Assembly: GCF_000498395.2 (NCBI RefSeq)
Contig: NZ_CP010979.1
Location: 2,046,001-2,110,000 of the forward strand
Source: Pseudomonas putida S13.1.2
GTDB lineage: Bacteria; Pseudomonadota; Gammaproteobacteria; Pseudomonadales; Pseudomonadaceae
DNA length: 64,000 nt
Direction of reading: 5' to 3'
Each line of letters starts with the position of its first letter. Position 1 is the first letter of the stretch. The notes under the pieces were generated by a model. It worked only from the letters and a program-made list of their open reading frames with translations. It was not told where the DNA came from and did no database searches. Made by a program: the position numbers and the translations under genes. Of this stretch, positions 29,391 to 36,718 are shown piece by piece.

Positions 29391-29638
29391 AGGATCCTTG
29401 AATGCACGTGTCCGGCCTGGGTAGGCCGATTGAATCAAAGGGCCTATCATAGCCGAAGCAGTCAAGCTGCTGACAGTCGGGCCCGGACAAACTGGCGTGA
29501 TTTATCACGGCTTTTTGCCCAAGCCTGGCAAAATGGCCAGTGCGCGCCATGTGTCGTGATCGCCTGAACATGCGTCAGGTGATAACCGGCGCCCTGCGCA
29601 CCCTAATTCCCGATTGCCTTGAAAAAGCGAGTTTCAGC

Positions 29639-30142
29639 ATGTCCAAAGTCAAACTGACCACCAACCACGGCGACATCGTCATTGAACTGAACGCTGAAAA
29701 AGCCCCGATTACCGTGGCCAACTTCATCGAATACGTCAACGCAGGCCACTACACCAACACCGTGTTCCACCGCGTGATCAAGGGCTTCATGATTCAGGGC
29801 GGCGGTTTCGAGCCAGGCATGAACGAAAAGCGTGACAAGCGTGCCAGCATCCAGAACGAAGCTGACAACGGCCTGAAAAACGCCAAGTACACCATCGCCA
29901 TGGCCCGCACCATGGAGCCGCACTCTGCTTCGGCGCAGTTCTTCATCAATGCCTCGGACAACGACTTCCTCAACCACAGCGGCAAGAACGTACAAGGCTG
30001 GGGCTACGCAGTATTCGGCGAAGTGATCGAAGGCCGTGAAGTGGTTGATGCCATCGAGAAGGTCGCCACCGGTTCCAAGTCCGGCCACCAGGACGTCCCA
30101 AAAGAAGACGTGATCATCGTGAAAGCCGAGATCATTGGGTGA
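29639..30142 (+). CDS. ppiB: peptidyl-prolyl cis-trans isomerase B (cyclophilin)
   Basis: The 167-residue cytoplasmic cyclophilin has [15 protein letters not shown] and QFFINASDN. The start at 29639 (MSKVKLTT) gives the normal length. Its TGA overlaps the lpxH GTG start (GTGA), so the pair is coupled. Confidence 0.96.
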   Translation: MSKVKLTTNHGDIVIELNAEKAPITVANFIEYVNAGHYTNTVFHRVIKGFMIQGGGFEPGMNEKRDKRASIQNEADNGLKNAKYTIAMARTMEPHSASAQFFINASDNDFLNHSGKNVQGWGYAVFGEVIEGREVVDAIEKVATGSKSGHQDVPKEDVIIVKAEIIG

Positions 30143-30861
30143 TACTGCTGATCTCCGATCTGCATTTGCAAGAGGAGCGCCCGGACATTTCCCGGGCGTT
30201 TCTTGATCTGCTCGACGGCCGTGCCCGCCACGCCAATGCGCTGTACATCCTGGGCGACTTTTTCGAAGCCTGGATCGGCGATGATGCCATGACCCCTTTC
30301 CAGCAGTCGATCTGCCAGGCCATGCGCCGGCTGAGCGACAGCGGTACGGCCATCTTCCTGATGCATGGCAACCGTGACTTTCTCATTGGCCAAGCGTTTT
30401 GCGACGCTGCAGGTTGCACGCTGTTGAGCGACCCCAGCGTGATCGAACTGGGCGGTGAGCAGGTGCTGCTGATGCATGGCGACACCTTGTGCACCCGTGA
30501 CCTGGGCTACATGAAGATGCGCCGTTTGCTGCGCAACCCGCTGAGCCTGTGGGTGTTGCGGCACCTGCCGCTGTCGGCCCGCTACAAGCTGGCGCGCAAG
30601 CTGCGCAGCGAAAGCCGCACACAAACGCGGATGAAGTCCACCGAGATTGTCGACGTCACGCCTGAAGAAGTACCCAAGGTGATGGCGGCGCATGGCGTGC
30701 GCACGCTGGTGCATGGCCATACCCACCGACCGGCGATACACAAGCTGGTGGTCGATGGGCAGCCGGCACGGCGCATCGTGCTGGGTGACTGGGACCGCCG
30801 CGGCTGGGCCTTGCAGGTAGATGAGCAAGGGTTTCAGCTGGCGCCTTTCGAGTTTTCCTGA
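30139..30861 (+). CDS. lpxH: UDP-2,3-diacylglucosamine diphosphatase
   Basis: The 240-residue calcineurin-like phosphoesterase has [33 protein letters not shown] and VHGHTHRP, the metal-binding motifs of LpxH. It hydrolyses UDP-2,3-diacylglucosamine to lipid X in lipid A synthesis at the inner membrane face. It starts with GTG overlapping the ppiB stop. Confidence 0.96.
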   Translation: MILLISDLHLQEERPDISRAFLDLLDGRARHANALYILGDFFEAWIGDDAMTPFQQSICQAMRRLSDSGTAIFLMHGNRDFLIGQAFCDAAGCTLLSDPSVIELGGEQVLLMHGDTLCTRDLGYMKMRRLLRNPLSLWVLRHLPLSARYKLARKLRSESRTQTRMKSTEIVDVTPEEVPKVMAAHGVRTLVHGHTHRPAIHKLVVDGQPARRIVLGDWDRRGWALQVDEQGFQLAPFEFS

Positions 30862-30880
30862 CGGGCATTGCCTGCCCCAT

Positions 30881-30994
30881 GCAGGAGCGGCCTTGCGCCG
30901 CGAAAGGGCCGCACAGCGGCCCCAGATCTCAGCATAAGCACCGAAATGCTGGGGCTGCTCCGCAGCCCTTTCGCGGCACAAGGCCGCTCCTGCA
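30881..30994. repeat. inverted REP pair between lpxH and pvdQ-like gene
   Basis: GCAGGAGCGGCCTTGCGCCGCGAAAGGGC and the inverted GCCCTTTCGCGGCACAAGGCCGCTCCTGC flank GGGGCTGC / GCAGCCCC stems. It lies between the convergent stops of lpxH and the acylase gene, where it may help end both transcripts. Confidence 0.88.
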
Positions 30995-31018
30995 AGATTG
31001 CAGCCGCAGCAGAAAGCC

Positions 31019-33325
31019 CTACTGTTGCGCCACTGCCCCTTTGTCCCGCTCACTGATTACCACTTCCCGATACGCCGGGTCTGCCTTGATCTGTGCCTCT
31101 GTAAACGGAATCACCGCAAGTTGCTTGGCAGCAAACGCTTTGGTCTGGTCACTGGCATGCGCTGAAGCCGCTTCGCTCGACTGGGAGGACGCCAACAACC
31201 CACGAGCCTCTGGCCCCTTGTCGGTGAAGCTGACCAGTTGCAGGTAGCTGGTACCGCTGACCACCAGCCGCTTACCCTGCCCGTGCGGCACACTGTACAT
31301 CGCGTTGTACACCCCCAGCGCCTGCGGGCCACCCGGTACCGGTGTGCCGTCGAGCGCCTGCTGCACCTGCCCCCAAAGCGCCTCCCCGGCTACGCCGCTG
31401 TCGTTCACCTGCTTGAGCGACGCCAGTGCCGCAGCATGAACCAGCTTGCGCACGGCCGCCTGCTCCACCGCCAAACCACGCGGCGTGTGCTGCGGGTCGG
31501 CCGGGTCAAAGGCCACCCGCCAGCTTTCCGGGTGCTCGGCCAGGGCATCGAACAGGTTCTGGAAATGCACCAGGCCAATACCACTGTCGAGGTCGGCCTT
31601 GCCATTCCAGGCAGCCAGGCTGCTGCACACGGCCTGTACATCTGCGCCTGCGCCCTCGCACCATTGCAGCAGGTCTGGCAGCACCAGGCTGGCCAGGTAG
31701 ACCTCGTCGTCGGTCACCATGCGCTGCAGGTCATCAACGCCCAGCCTTGCCGTGCCCTGCAGACGCTGCAGGGCAAAGCGGCCGCGCATGCCCAGCGGCT
31801 GGTCAGTGCGGCTGACCAGGGGTGAGTATCCGGTCAGCGGCTGCGCCGGGTTGGCCATCCAGGCCGGGTCGTTGGAGTTCTGCACGAAATCCTGGCGCTC
31901 AAGGCTCGGCAGCAGTCGCGCCGGGAAGATACCCGGTTGCGCAGCTTGCGCGTCAACCTTCCACTGACACGCGCTACGCGACCCATCCAGCACCACCAAG
32001 CGCCCTTGTGCCTGCGGGTTGCTGCAAGCGGCCAGCAGTTGCTTGTCGACATACGGCACCACCGATTGGTTAAGGTACAAAGCACGACCACCCTGGTCCA
32101 CGGCCAGGGTGTTGACCCAGGGGATGCCTTGCAACTGTTCGACCGAGCCTTTCAACGCTGCCAGGCTGTCGGCACGGTTGATCTGGTACCACTGCTGCAA
32201 CACCCGGGTGTTGTCCAGGTTGGCGTCACGCAAGCTGTAGGCCGCATGCGCATCCCAATCCAGGCGCCCGGGCCATTGCACCACCGGGCCGAATTGCGAA
32301 CTGTAGACCTGCCGCTCCACATGGCTGAGGCTGCCATCCTCGGCCTTGACGGCGACGCTGATGGTTTGCCGGGCCAATGGCAGCGACTTGCCATCCAGCA
32401 GGTAACGGGTCGGGTCCTTGGGGTCTAGCTGAAGGCGGTACAGGGTGAAGTGCTTGGAGGTATCAACGGTGTGCGTCCAGGCCAGATGCCTGTTGAAACC
32501 GATATTGACCACTGGCAGGCCCGGCAATGCCGCGCCCATCACATCGAGCTGACCGGGGATGGTCAGCTGCATCTGATAGAAACGCATGCCGCCCATCCAC
32601 GGGAAGTGCGGGTTGGCCAGCAACAAGCCGCGGCCATTGAACGAACGCTGCGCCCCTACGGCCACCGCATTGCTGCCGCGCTCCGTGGCAAAGCGCTCTT
32701 GCCGCGCCAGCGCTGTGGCGAAGCCTGCCGAGGTCTGCCGGCTGGCCTGCGCCGGTGGTTGCGCACCCGCCAGCGCCTCGACGAACTGCCCGACGCCACC
32801 CTCGGCCAATAGCCGGCGGGTCAGCTTGACCAGGTCCTGGCTGGTGATCGGCCGCAGCCACTCACCGTTGCCACATTCGGCGGGCAAGCCTACGCGCCGA
32901 CGCTCGGCCAGCGCCCGGTTGTAGCCGCTGGCATAACCCGCCAGCAGTGCCTGCACCTGCGCCGGTTGCGCCTGCAGGAACGCATCGACCGCCCCTGGGC
33001 TGTTGAGCCAAGTAAAGAACACGTCGCTGGCGAGGTTGTCACGCTGCTCCAGGGTCTTGCCCTTGGCACCGAAATGGCGTGAGCGCTCACCGCTCACCGT
33101 CAACACCTCGTTGGCCAGCAGGCACAGGTTGTCCTGGGCGTAGGCATAGCCGACGCCATAGCCCAGGCCGCGCTCATCCTTGGCCACGATATGCGGCACC
33201 CCGTAACTGGTTCGACGGATCTGCGCACTGGCATCGGCGGCGGGCTGCGCTTGTACGGCAACGCTGAAGGCCACCAGTGCAGCGGCCAGGCCTGCGCAAG
33301 TCATGGGACGAGAAACTGGAAACAC
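31019..33325 (-). CDS. pvdQ: penicillin/acyl-homoserine-lactone acylase, PvdQ type
   Basis: The ~768-residue Ntn-hydrolase precursor has a signal peptide (ending ...FSVAVQAQ), an alpha-chain region, and an autocleavage site before Ser in ATERGSNAVAV, giving the N-terminal nucleophile of the beta chain near residue 220 of the longest reading. Conserved NPHFPW follows. PvdQ removes the acyl chain of the ferribactin precursor in the periplasm during pyoverdine maturation and can cleave long-chain AHLs. GTG 33325 is preferred because AGGAG lies five bases upstream; GTG 33331 and ATG 33304 are alternatives. Confidence 0.9.
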   Translation of the reverse strand: MFPVSRPMTCAGLAAALVAFSVAVQAQPAADASAQIRRTSYGVPHIVAKDERGLGYGVGYAYAQDNLCLLANEVLTVSGERSRHFGAKGKTLEQRDNLASDVFFTWLNSPGAVDAFLQAQPAQVQALLAGYASGYNRALAERRRVGLPAECGNGEWLRPITSQDLVKLTRRLLAEGGVGQFVEALAGAQPPAQASRQTSAGFATALARQERFATERGSNAVAVGAQRSFNGRGLLLANPHFPWMGGMRFYQMQLTIPGQLDVMGAALPGLPVVNIGFNRHLAWTHTVDTSKHFTLYRLQLDPKDPTRYLLDGKSLPLARQTISVAVKAEDGSLSHVERQVYSSQFGPVVQWPGRLDWDAHAAYSLRDANLDNTRVLQQWYQINRADSLAALKGSVEQLQGIPWVNTLAVDQGGRALYLNQSVVPYVDKQLLAACSNPQAQGRLVVLDGSRSACQWKVDAQAAQPGIFPARLLPSLERQDFVQNSNDPAWMANPAQPLTGYSPLVSRTDQPLGMRGRFALQRLQGTARLGVDDLQRMVTDDEVYLASLVLPDLLQWCEGAGADVQAVCSSLAAWNGKADLDSGIGLVHFQNLFDALAEHPESWRVAFDPADPQHTPRGLAVEQAAVRKLVHAAALASLKQVNDSGVAGEALWGQVQQALDGTPVPGGPQALGVYNAMYSVPHGQGKRLVVSGTSYLQLVSFTDKGPEARGLLASSQSSEAASAHASDQTKAFAAKQLAVIPFTEAQIKADPAYREVVISERDKGAVAQQ

Positions 33326-33360
33326 GGGCACTCCTGGGATTCGGGGTCTATCCCGATCAG

Positions 33361-33384
33361 ACGAATGTGCAGATGAAAATTTTA
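33361..33384 (-). promoter_or_regulatory. PvdS-type iron-starvation promoter candidate for pvdQ
   Basis: On the minus strand TAAAA (33384-33380), 16 bases, then CGT (33363-33361) resembles the PvdS box TAAAT-N16/17-CGT. It places transcription start about 20-40 bases before the acylase start codon. One mismatch in the -35 element leaves this tentative. Confidence 0.5.
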
Positions 33385-33522
33385 CGTATTACAAGGCGAT
33401 GGAACGTCTTGAAGAGGTACAGGCATATTTTTTCAAGAGTGGGTTGCAGTTTTTGCGTTCTCATTCGTCCTAGTTAGTGAGGCAACCACATTTCGGGTTA
33501 GTCCACGAAAAGGAGCATTCAC

Positions 33523-33897
33523 ATGTACAACCCGCAACCCTCGACCCAGGCTGGGCGCGTCCCAGGCAAAGCGCCCAACGGACAGGACGCTTTTTCTGAA
33601 GAACGCATCGGCAACGAACAGATCCGCGAGCTGCTGCGCACTTTCGGCCTGCGCACCAGCCTGATCAGGCTCAAGGTGATCGACGCCCTGCACGCTGCCG
33701 ACCGCAATGGCCGCAGCATTGGCGTACGCGGCGTGCACGCGCAACTGGCACAGCTGGATATTCCGCTTTCGTTCCTCAGCGTGCGTGAAGTGCTCAAGCG
33801 GCTGTGCACCGAAGGGGTCATCGAATTGGGCAATGACAAGTGCTACAGCCTCAACCCCCAGGCGCGCGCCGTACTGGAGCAGGCATCTTCGCGCTGA
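33523..33897 (+). CDS. Fur-like winged-helix protein without metal/dimerisation domain
   Basis: The 124-residue protein aligns with the N-terminal DNA-binding half of Fur/Zur (LLRTFGLRTSLIRLKVIDAL and LSVREVLKRLCTEGVIE) but ends where Fur's metal-binding domain would begin and has no HHDH or CxxC motif. AAAAGGAG is eight bases upstream of the ATG. It may bind DNA independently of metal. Genes like this are often annotated 'Fe2+/Zn2+ uptake regulator' by similarity only. Confidence 0.75.
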   Translation: MYNPQPSTQAGRVPGKAPNGQDAFSEERIGNEQIRELLRTFGLRTSLIRLKVIDALHAADRNGRSIGVRGVHAQLAQLDIPLSFLSVREVLKRLCTEGVIELGNDKCYSLNPQARAVLEQASSR

Positions 33898-33933
33898 GCG
33901 CATGGCCGGCCACACCTGGCCGGCCGGCAGGCA

Positions 33934-34122
33934 TCAGGGTTTGACCTTGCGCCGCAAAATGCCGTTGATTACCACGACCACCACGGCGATGGCGATGGCC
34001 AGCATCTGGAAGGTCTGCTCACTGATCGTGCCCTGCTTCTGCAGGTGGGACAGGCCCAGCATCAGGCCCAGTACCACCAGGATGATCAAAAGGGAATATT
34101 TGAGGCGCTGCACGTGTGTCAT
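33934..34122 (-). CDS. small two-helix membrane protein (62 aa)
   Basis: Two hydrophobic segments (LLIILVVLGLMLGL and MLAIAIAVVVVVINGIL) are linked by a polar loop, with a basic C-terminus (RRKVKP), predicting a helical-hairpin inner-membrane protein. AAGGAA lies six bases upstream of the ATG at 34122. Function unknown. Confidence 0.75.
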   Translation of the reverse strand: MTHVQRLKYSLLIILVVLGLMLGLSHLQKQGTISEQTFQMLAIAIAVVVVVINGILRRKVKP

Positions 34123-34272
34123 CGAAAGTTCCTTGCAACATCAGGGGCAAATGGCTCGCAACGAGCCGTGGCAATGATACAACGCCCATAGGGCCCGGCG
34201 CTGCATTTCCTGCTGGGTAGGGTGGCGACTGCCTGAAAGCATGGGGCTCCAAGCACCCATGCCGGAGGCATC

Positions 34273-34731
34273 ATGTACAAACCCCTGCTGTTCGCGTCCC
34301 TGATTCTGACCCCGTTTTCCCTTCACGCGCTGGACACCCGCGAGGTGACCACGGCGCAACTGCTTGAGCTTGGCCGTGACCTGGAGCGCCATGCCGGCGC
34401 CAGCCAGTGGCAACAACTGTGGCAACGCGTGCGTCAGGCCGGCTACCTGCAGGCACACGGTGCGCCGGTGTATTTCAGTGCTCCCATGGCCCAGTTGCCC
34501 GAACTGGCCCGGCAGACCTTGGCCCAAGCCGATCATGTGCAGGCGCTGCACCAGACCCAGGCGCTGTACCGTCGCAGCTTTTCCGGCACGGTGATCGGGC
34601 AGCGCGGCGGGCAGCCATTGCATGCCTTGTGCCTGCTGGTCGACTGGCGGACGCTGCCACAAGGCATGCTCGACGCCCCTCAGGCCTACCTGCGCAGCGC
34701 CAGCCTGCTGAGCAGCTACCCCTGTAACTGA
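34273..34731 (+). CDS. exported hypothetical protein (152 aa)
   Basis: The protein starts with a signal peptide (MYKPLLFASLILTPFSLHAL, cleavage near HAL-DT) and continues as a helical periplasmic domain with two late cysteines (ALCLLVDW and SSYPCN). GGAGG is five bases upstream of the ATG. No domain is recognised. Confidence 0.75.
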   Translation: MYKPLLFASLILTPFSLHALDTREVTTAQLLELGRDLERHAGASQWQQLWQRVRQAGYLQAHGAPVYFSAPMAQLPELARQTLAQADHVQALHQTQALYRRSFSGTVIGQRGGQPLHALCLLVDWRTLPQGMLDAPQAYLRSASLLSSYPCN

Positions 34732-34980
34732 GGGTACCCCGCCCCATCACTGGACGAGCGGAGCGCCCTGATGGGAAATCAACAGCCACAGCCACATCGT
34801 GAAGACATGTCCTACAACGCAGGACATCGCTGCCTGCAACCCCTGTTCACCGAGGCTACAAACTGCAACCCATATGTCGCCTAGCGACGCGCCGGGGCTG
34901 TCACACAGAATTTGCTCACACCGTCGACATAACGCCGCTGGTGATCGGGTCGCACATTCCCCATCCCGAAGGAGCGCCAT
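34732..34980 (+). promoter_or_regulatory. leader/promoter region of the Mor-DUF2589 cassette with two dyads
   Basis: The 249-bp gap has a 7-bp inverted repeat (ATGTCCT 34807-34813 / AGGACAT 34821-34827) and a GTCGC-CTA-GCGAC dyad (34876-34888) about 95 bp upstream of the cassette's first ATG. Mor/C-type activators bind dyads upstream of the promoters they control, so the second could be an autoregulatory operator. No ORF with a ribosome-binding site was found in the gap. Confidence 0.45.
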
Positions 34981-35361
34981 ATGGAATTACCAGACTTGAG
35001 CCTCATCGATATCAGCCAACTGCCCCACTCGCTGCAGGCCCTGGTCGACTGTATCGGCATCGACAACGCCTACCAGTTGACCTGCGCCTACGGCGGCAGG
35101 CCCAAGTACATCCCCAAGTACCGCGAGCGGACCAAGCTGGCCGACGTGCTGCCGGCCGACGCGCTCGACGCACTGATCAAGCGCTTTGCCGGAGTAGCCC
35201 TGGAGATCCCCAAGGCTGACCACTTCCTGCGCCAGCTGCGCAACCAGCAGATCCAGAAGGAAAGCGCCAATGGCCTTTCACGCAGCCTGCTGGCCAACAA
35301 GTACGGCCTGAGCCTGCGCCAGATCGGCAACATCCGTCGCCAGGAAACTTGCGCTCGCTGA
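34981..35361 (+). CDS. Mor-transcription-activator-like HTH protein
   Basis: The 126-residue protein has the Mor-family layout: a helical dimerisation part, the GGRPKYIPKYRE beta strand segment (about residues 37-48), and a C-terminal helix-turn-helix (LSRSLLANKYGLSLRQIGNIRR). Mor and C are the late/middle gene activators of phage Mu; stand-alone homologues occur in bacterial genomes. GGAG is seven bases upstream of the ATG. It is followed by two DUF2589 genes on the same strand, whose expression it may control. Confidence 0.78.
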   Translation: MELPDLSLIDISQLPHSLQALVDCIGIDNAYQLTCAYGGRPKYIPKYRERTKLADVLPADALDALIKRFAGVALEIPKADHFLRQLRNQQIQKESANGLSRSLLANKYGLSLRQIGNIRRQETCAR

Positions 35362-35423
35362 CGGCCAGTACCTAGGCCGCCAAGGGTGGCCACCTTTCCC
35401 CTCAACACAAAGAGCAAACAGAC

Positions 35424-36071
35424 ATGTCGATAGACAACAGCCTCATCGGGTCCGTGATCAACGCCTTGCCCATGGATCGCATGATCGCAGGCCCCCTGCA
35501 GGCCATGGTCCAGGCACAGGTTACCGCCAGCAAGTCGTACGCCGACTTCCTGATGCAGGTGTGTGTGCAGGACGGCAAGGCCGTGGCCATCCAGTTCGAC
35601 TACGACGAGACCATCGTCGACGAACAGGGTGAATACAAGGGTGTGGTCAGCAAGACCATGAAGGTGCCGCTGCTGGCGGCCATCACACACCCGAACATCT
35701 CCATCGATGAAGGCAATGTCGAATTCGAGCTGATCATCAATCAGATGTCGGAAGACACCTCTAGCACGGAAATGGGTGCAGAGGTGACCGGCTCACTGGG
35801 CTGGGGCCCATTCAAACTGAACGTGAAGGGCAGCGTCAGCCACAAATCCGCCCAGACACGCAAGACCGATACCCGCGCCCGCTACGCCTTCAATACGACG
35901 ATGAAGCGCCAGGAGCCACCTGAAGCCATGATGAGGGTGATCGAGTTCCTGACCGATGCGGCGACCAAACCGACCGTGACCAAGACCGCCACCCTGGAAA
36001 GCCCGGACGAAATCTCCCAGGCCGACACCTTAAAAGACCCTGCTGCCAATGCCGGCACACCTGCCCCTTGA
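35424..36071 (+). CDS. DUF2589 domain protein 1 (215 aa)
   Basis: The protein matches the DUF2589 pattern: N-terminal amphipathic GPLQAMVQAQVTASKSYADF, a beta-strand core with VPLLAAITHPNISIDEGNVEF and GSLGWGPFKLNVKGSVSH, then a charged tail with RYAFNTTMKRQEPPEAMMRVIEF. There is no signal peptide. Function is unknown for the family. It lies 62 bp after the Mor-like gene. Confidence 0.82.
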   Translation: MSIDNSLIGSVINALPMDRMIAGPLQAMVQAQVTASKSYADFLMQVCVQDGKAVAIQFDYDETIVDEQGEYKGVVSKTMKVPLLAAITHPNISIDEGNVEFELIINQMSEDTSSTEMGAEVTGSLGWGPFKLNVKGSVSHKSAQTRKTDTRARYAFNTTMKRQEPPEAMMRVIEFLTDAATKPTVTKTATLESPDEISQADTLKDPAANAGTPAP

Positions 36072-36094
36072 AACGCCCCCTGCGCCGTAAAACA

Positions 36095-36118
36095 GCCCCC
36101 TGGCCAGCATCAGGGGGC
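36095..36118 (+). other. 8-bp hairpin between the two DUF2589 genes
   Basis: GCCCCCTG (36095-36102) pairs with CAGGGGGC (36111-36118) around an 8-nt loop. Without a U-run it may set the ratio of the two flanking messages by partial termination or processing. Confidence 0.5.
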
Positions 36119-36144
36119 ACCACCTGGCCTGAGGAGGCGAGCCC

Positions 36145-36699
36145 TTGAACACCCCCCCTGCCCCGATGACCTCCATCGACCTGCGTGAGATCACCCGCGG
36201 CCTGCAAGAAGCCGCCAGCGCCACCAACAGCCTGATTGCACAACAGTACATCAACCTGTTCGACCAGTTCTTCGAGTGCGACAGCGACGCCCTGGGCGCC
36301 CCCATGAAAGCCAAGATGGTCGAGGTGGCCATGGATGGGAAGCACATCATGCGCGTCCCCCTGTTTGCACTGGTGTCGCCCAAGGGCCTGGCCCTGGAGC
36401 GCATGCAGGTCGACCTGTCGGTACGGGTCAAAGGGACCGAAGCGCAACAGGCTCTGCGGACAGCGAGCGAGAGCAAGACTGCGAGCTTCAAGGTCACCAT
36501 CGGTGGCCAAGGCCGTCAGGGCGAAAGCCGTGACCCTGACGAAGTGCAGATCCGCATGCAGTTCCAGGCCAGCGAGCCACCGGAAGCCCTGAACCGGCTG
36601 ATAGACGAATACACCAACCTGATCGTCCCGGTACGCGCCCTTGATCCGCAGCCCTCGCCCGAGACCAATGAATTCATCGAGGCGGCGACCGTCCGTTGA
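36145..36699 (+). CDS. DUF2589-like protein 2 (184 aa)
   Basis: This protein repeats the layout of the previous one: ATNSLIAQQYINLFDQFF, the core VPLFALVSPKGLALERMQVDLSV, and the C-terminal RMQFQASEPPEALNRLIDEY that mirrors the same spot in DUF2589 protein 1. The TTG start at 36145 is supported by GAGGAGG eight bases upstream; an ATG at 36166 is the alternative. It is shorter and lacks the GWGPF segment, so the two are diverged paralogues. It ends 19 bp from the convergent tamB. Confidence 0.78.
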   Translation: MNTPPAPMTSIDLREITRGLQEAASATNSLIAQQYINLFDQFFECDSDALGAPMKAKMVEVAMDGKHIMRVPLFALVSPKGLALERMQVDLSVRVKGTEAQQALRTASESKTASFKVTIGGQGRQGESRDPDEVQIRMQFQASEPPEALNRLIDEYTNLIVPVRALDPQPSPETNEFIEAATVR

Positions 36700-36718
36700 C
36701 GGCCGCCCCGGCACCGCT

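Noticed and set aside
34981..36699. Mor-DUF2589 cassette as part of an intact prophage
   Set aside because: No integrase, structural, lysis or terminase genes and no attachment repeats were found. It is flanked by ordinary chromosomal genes.
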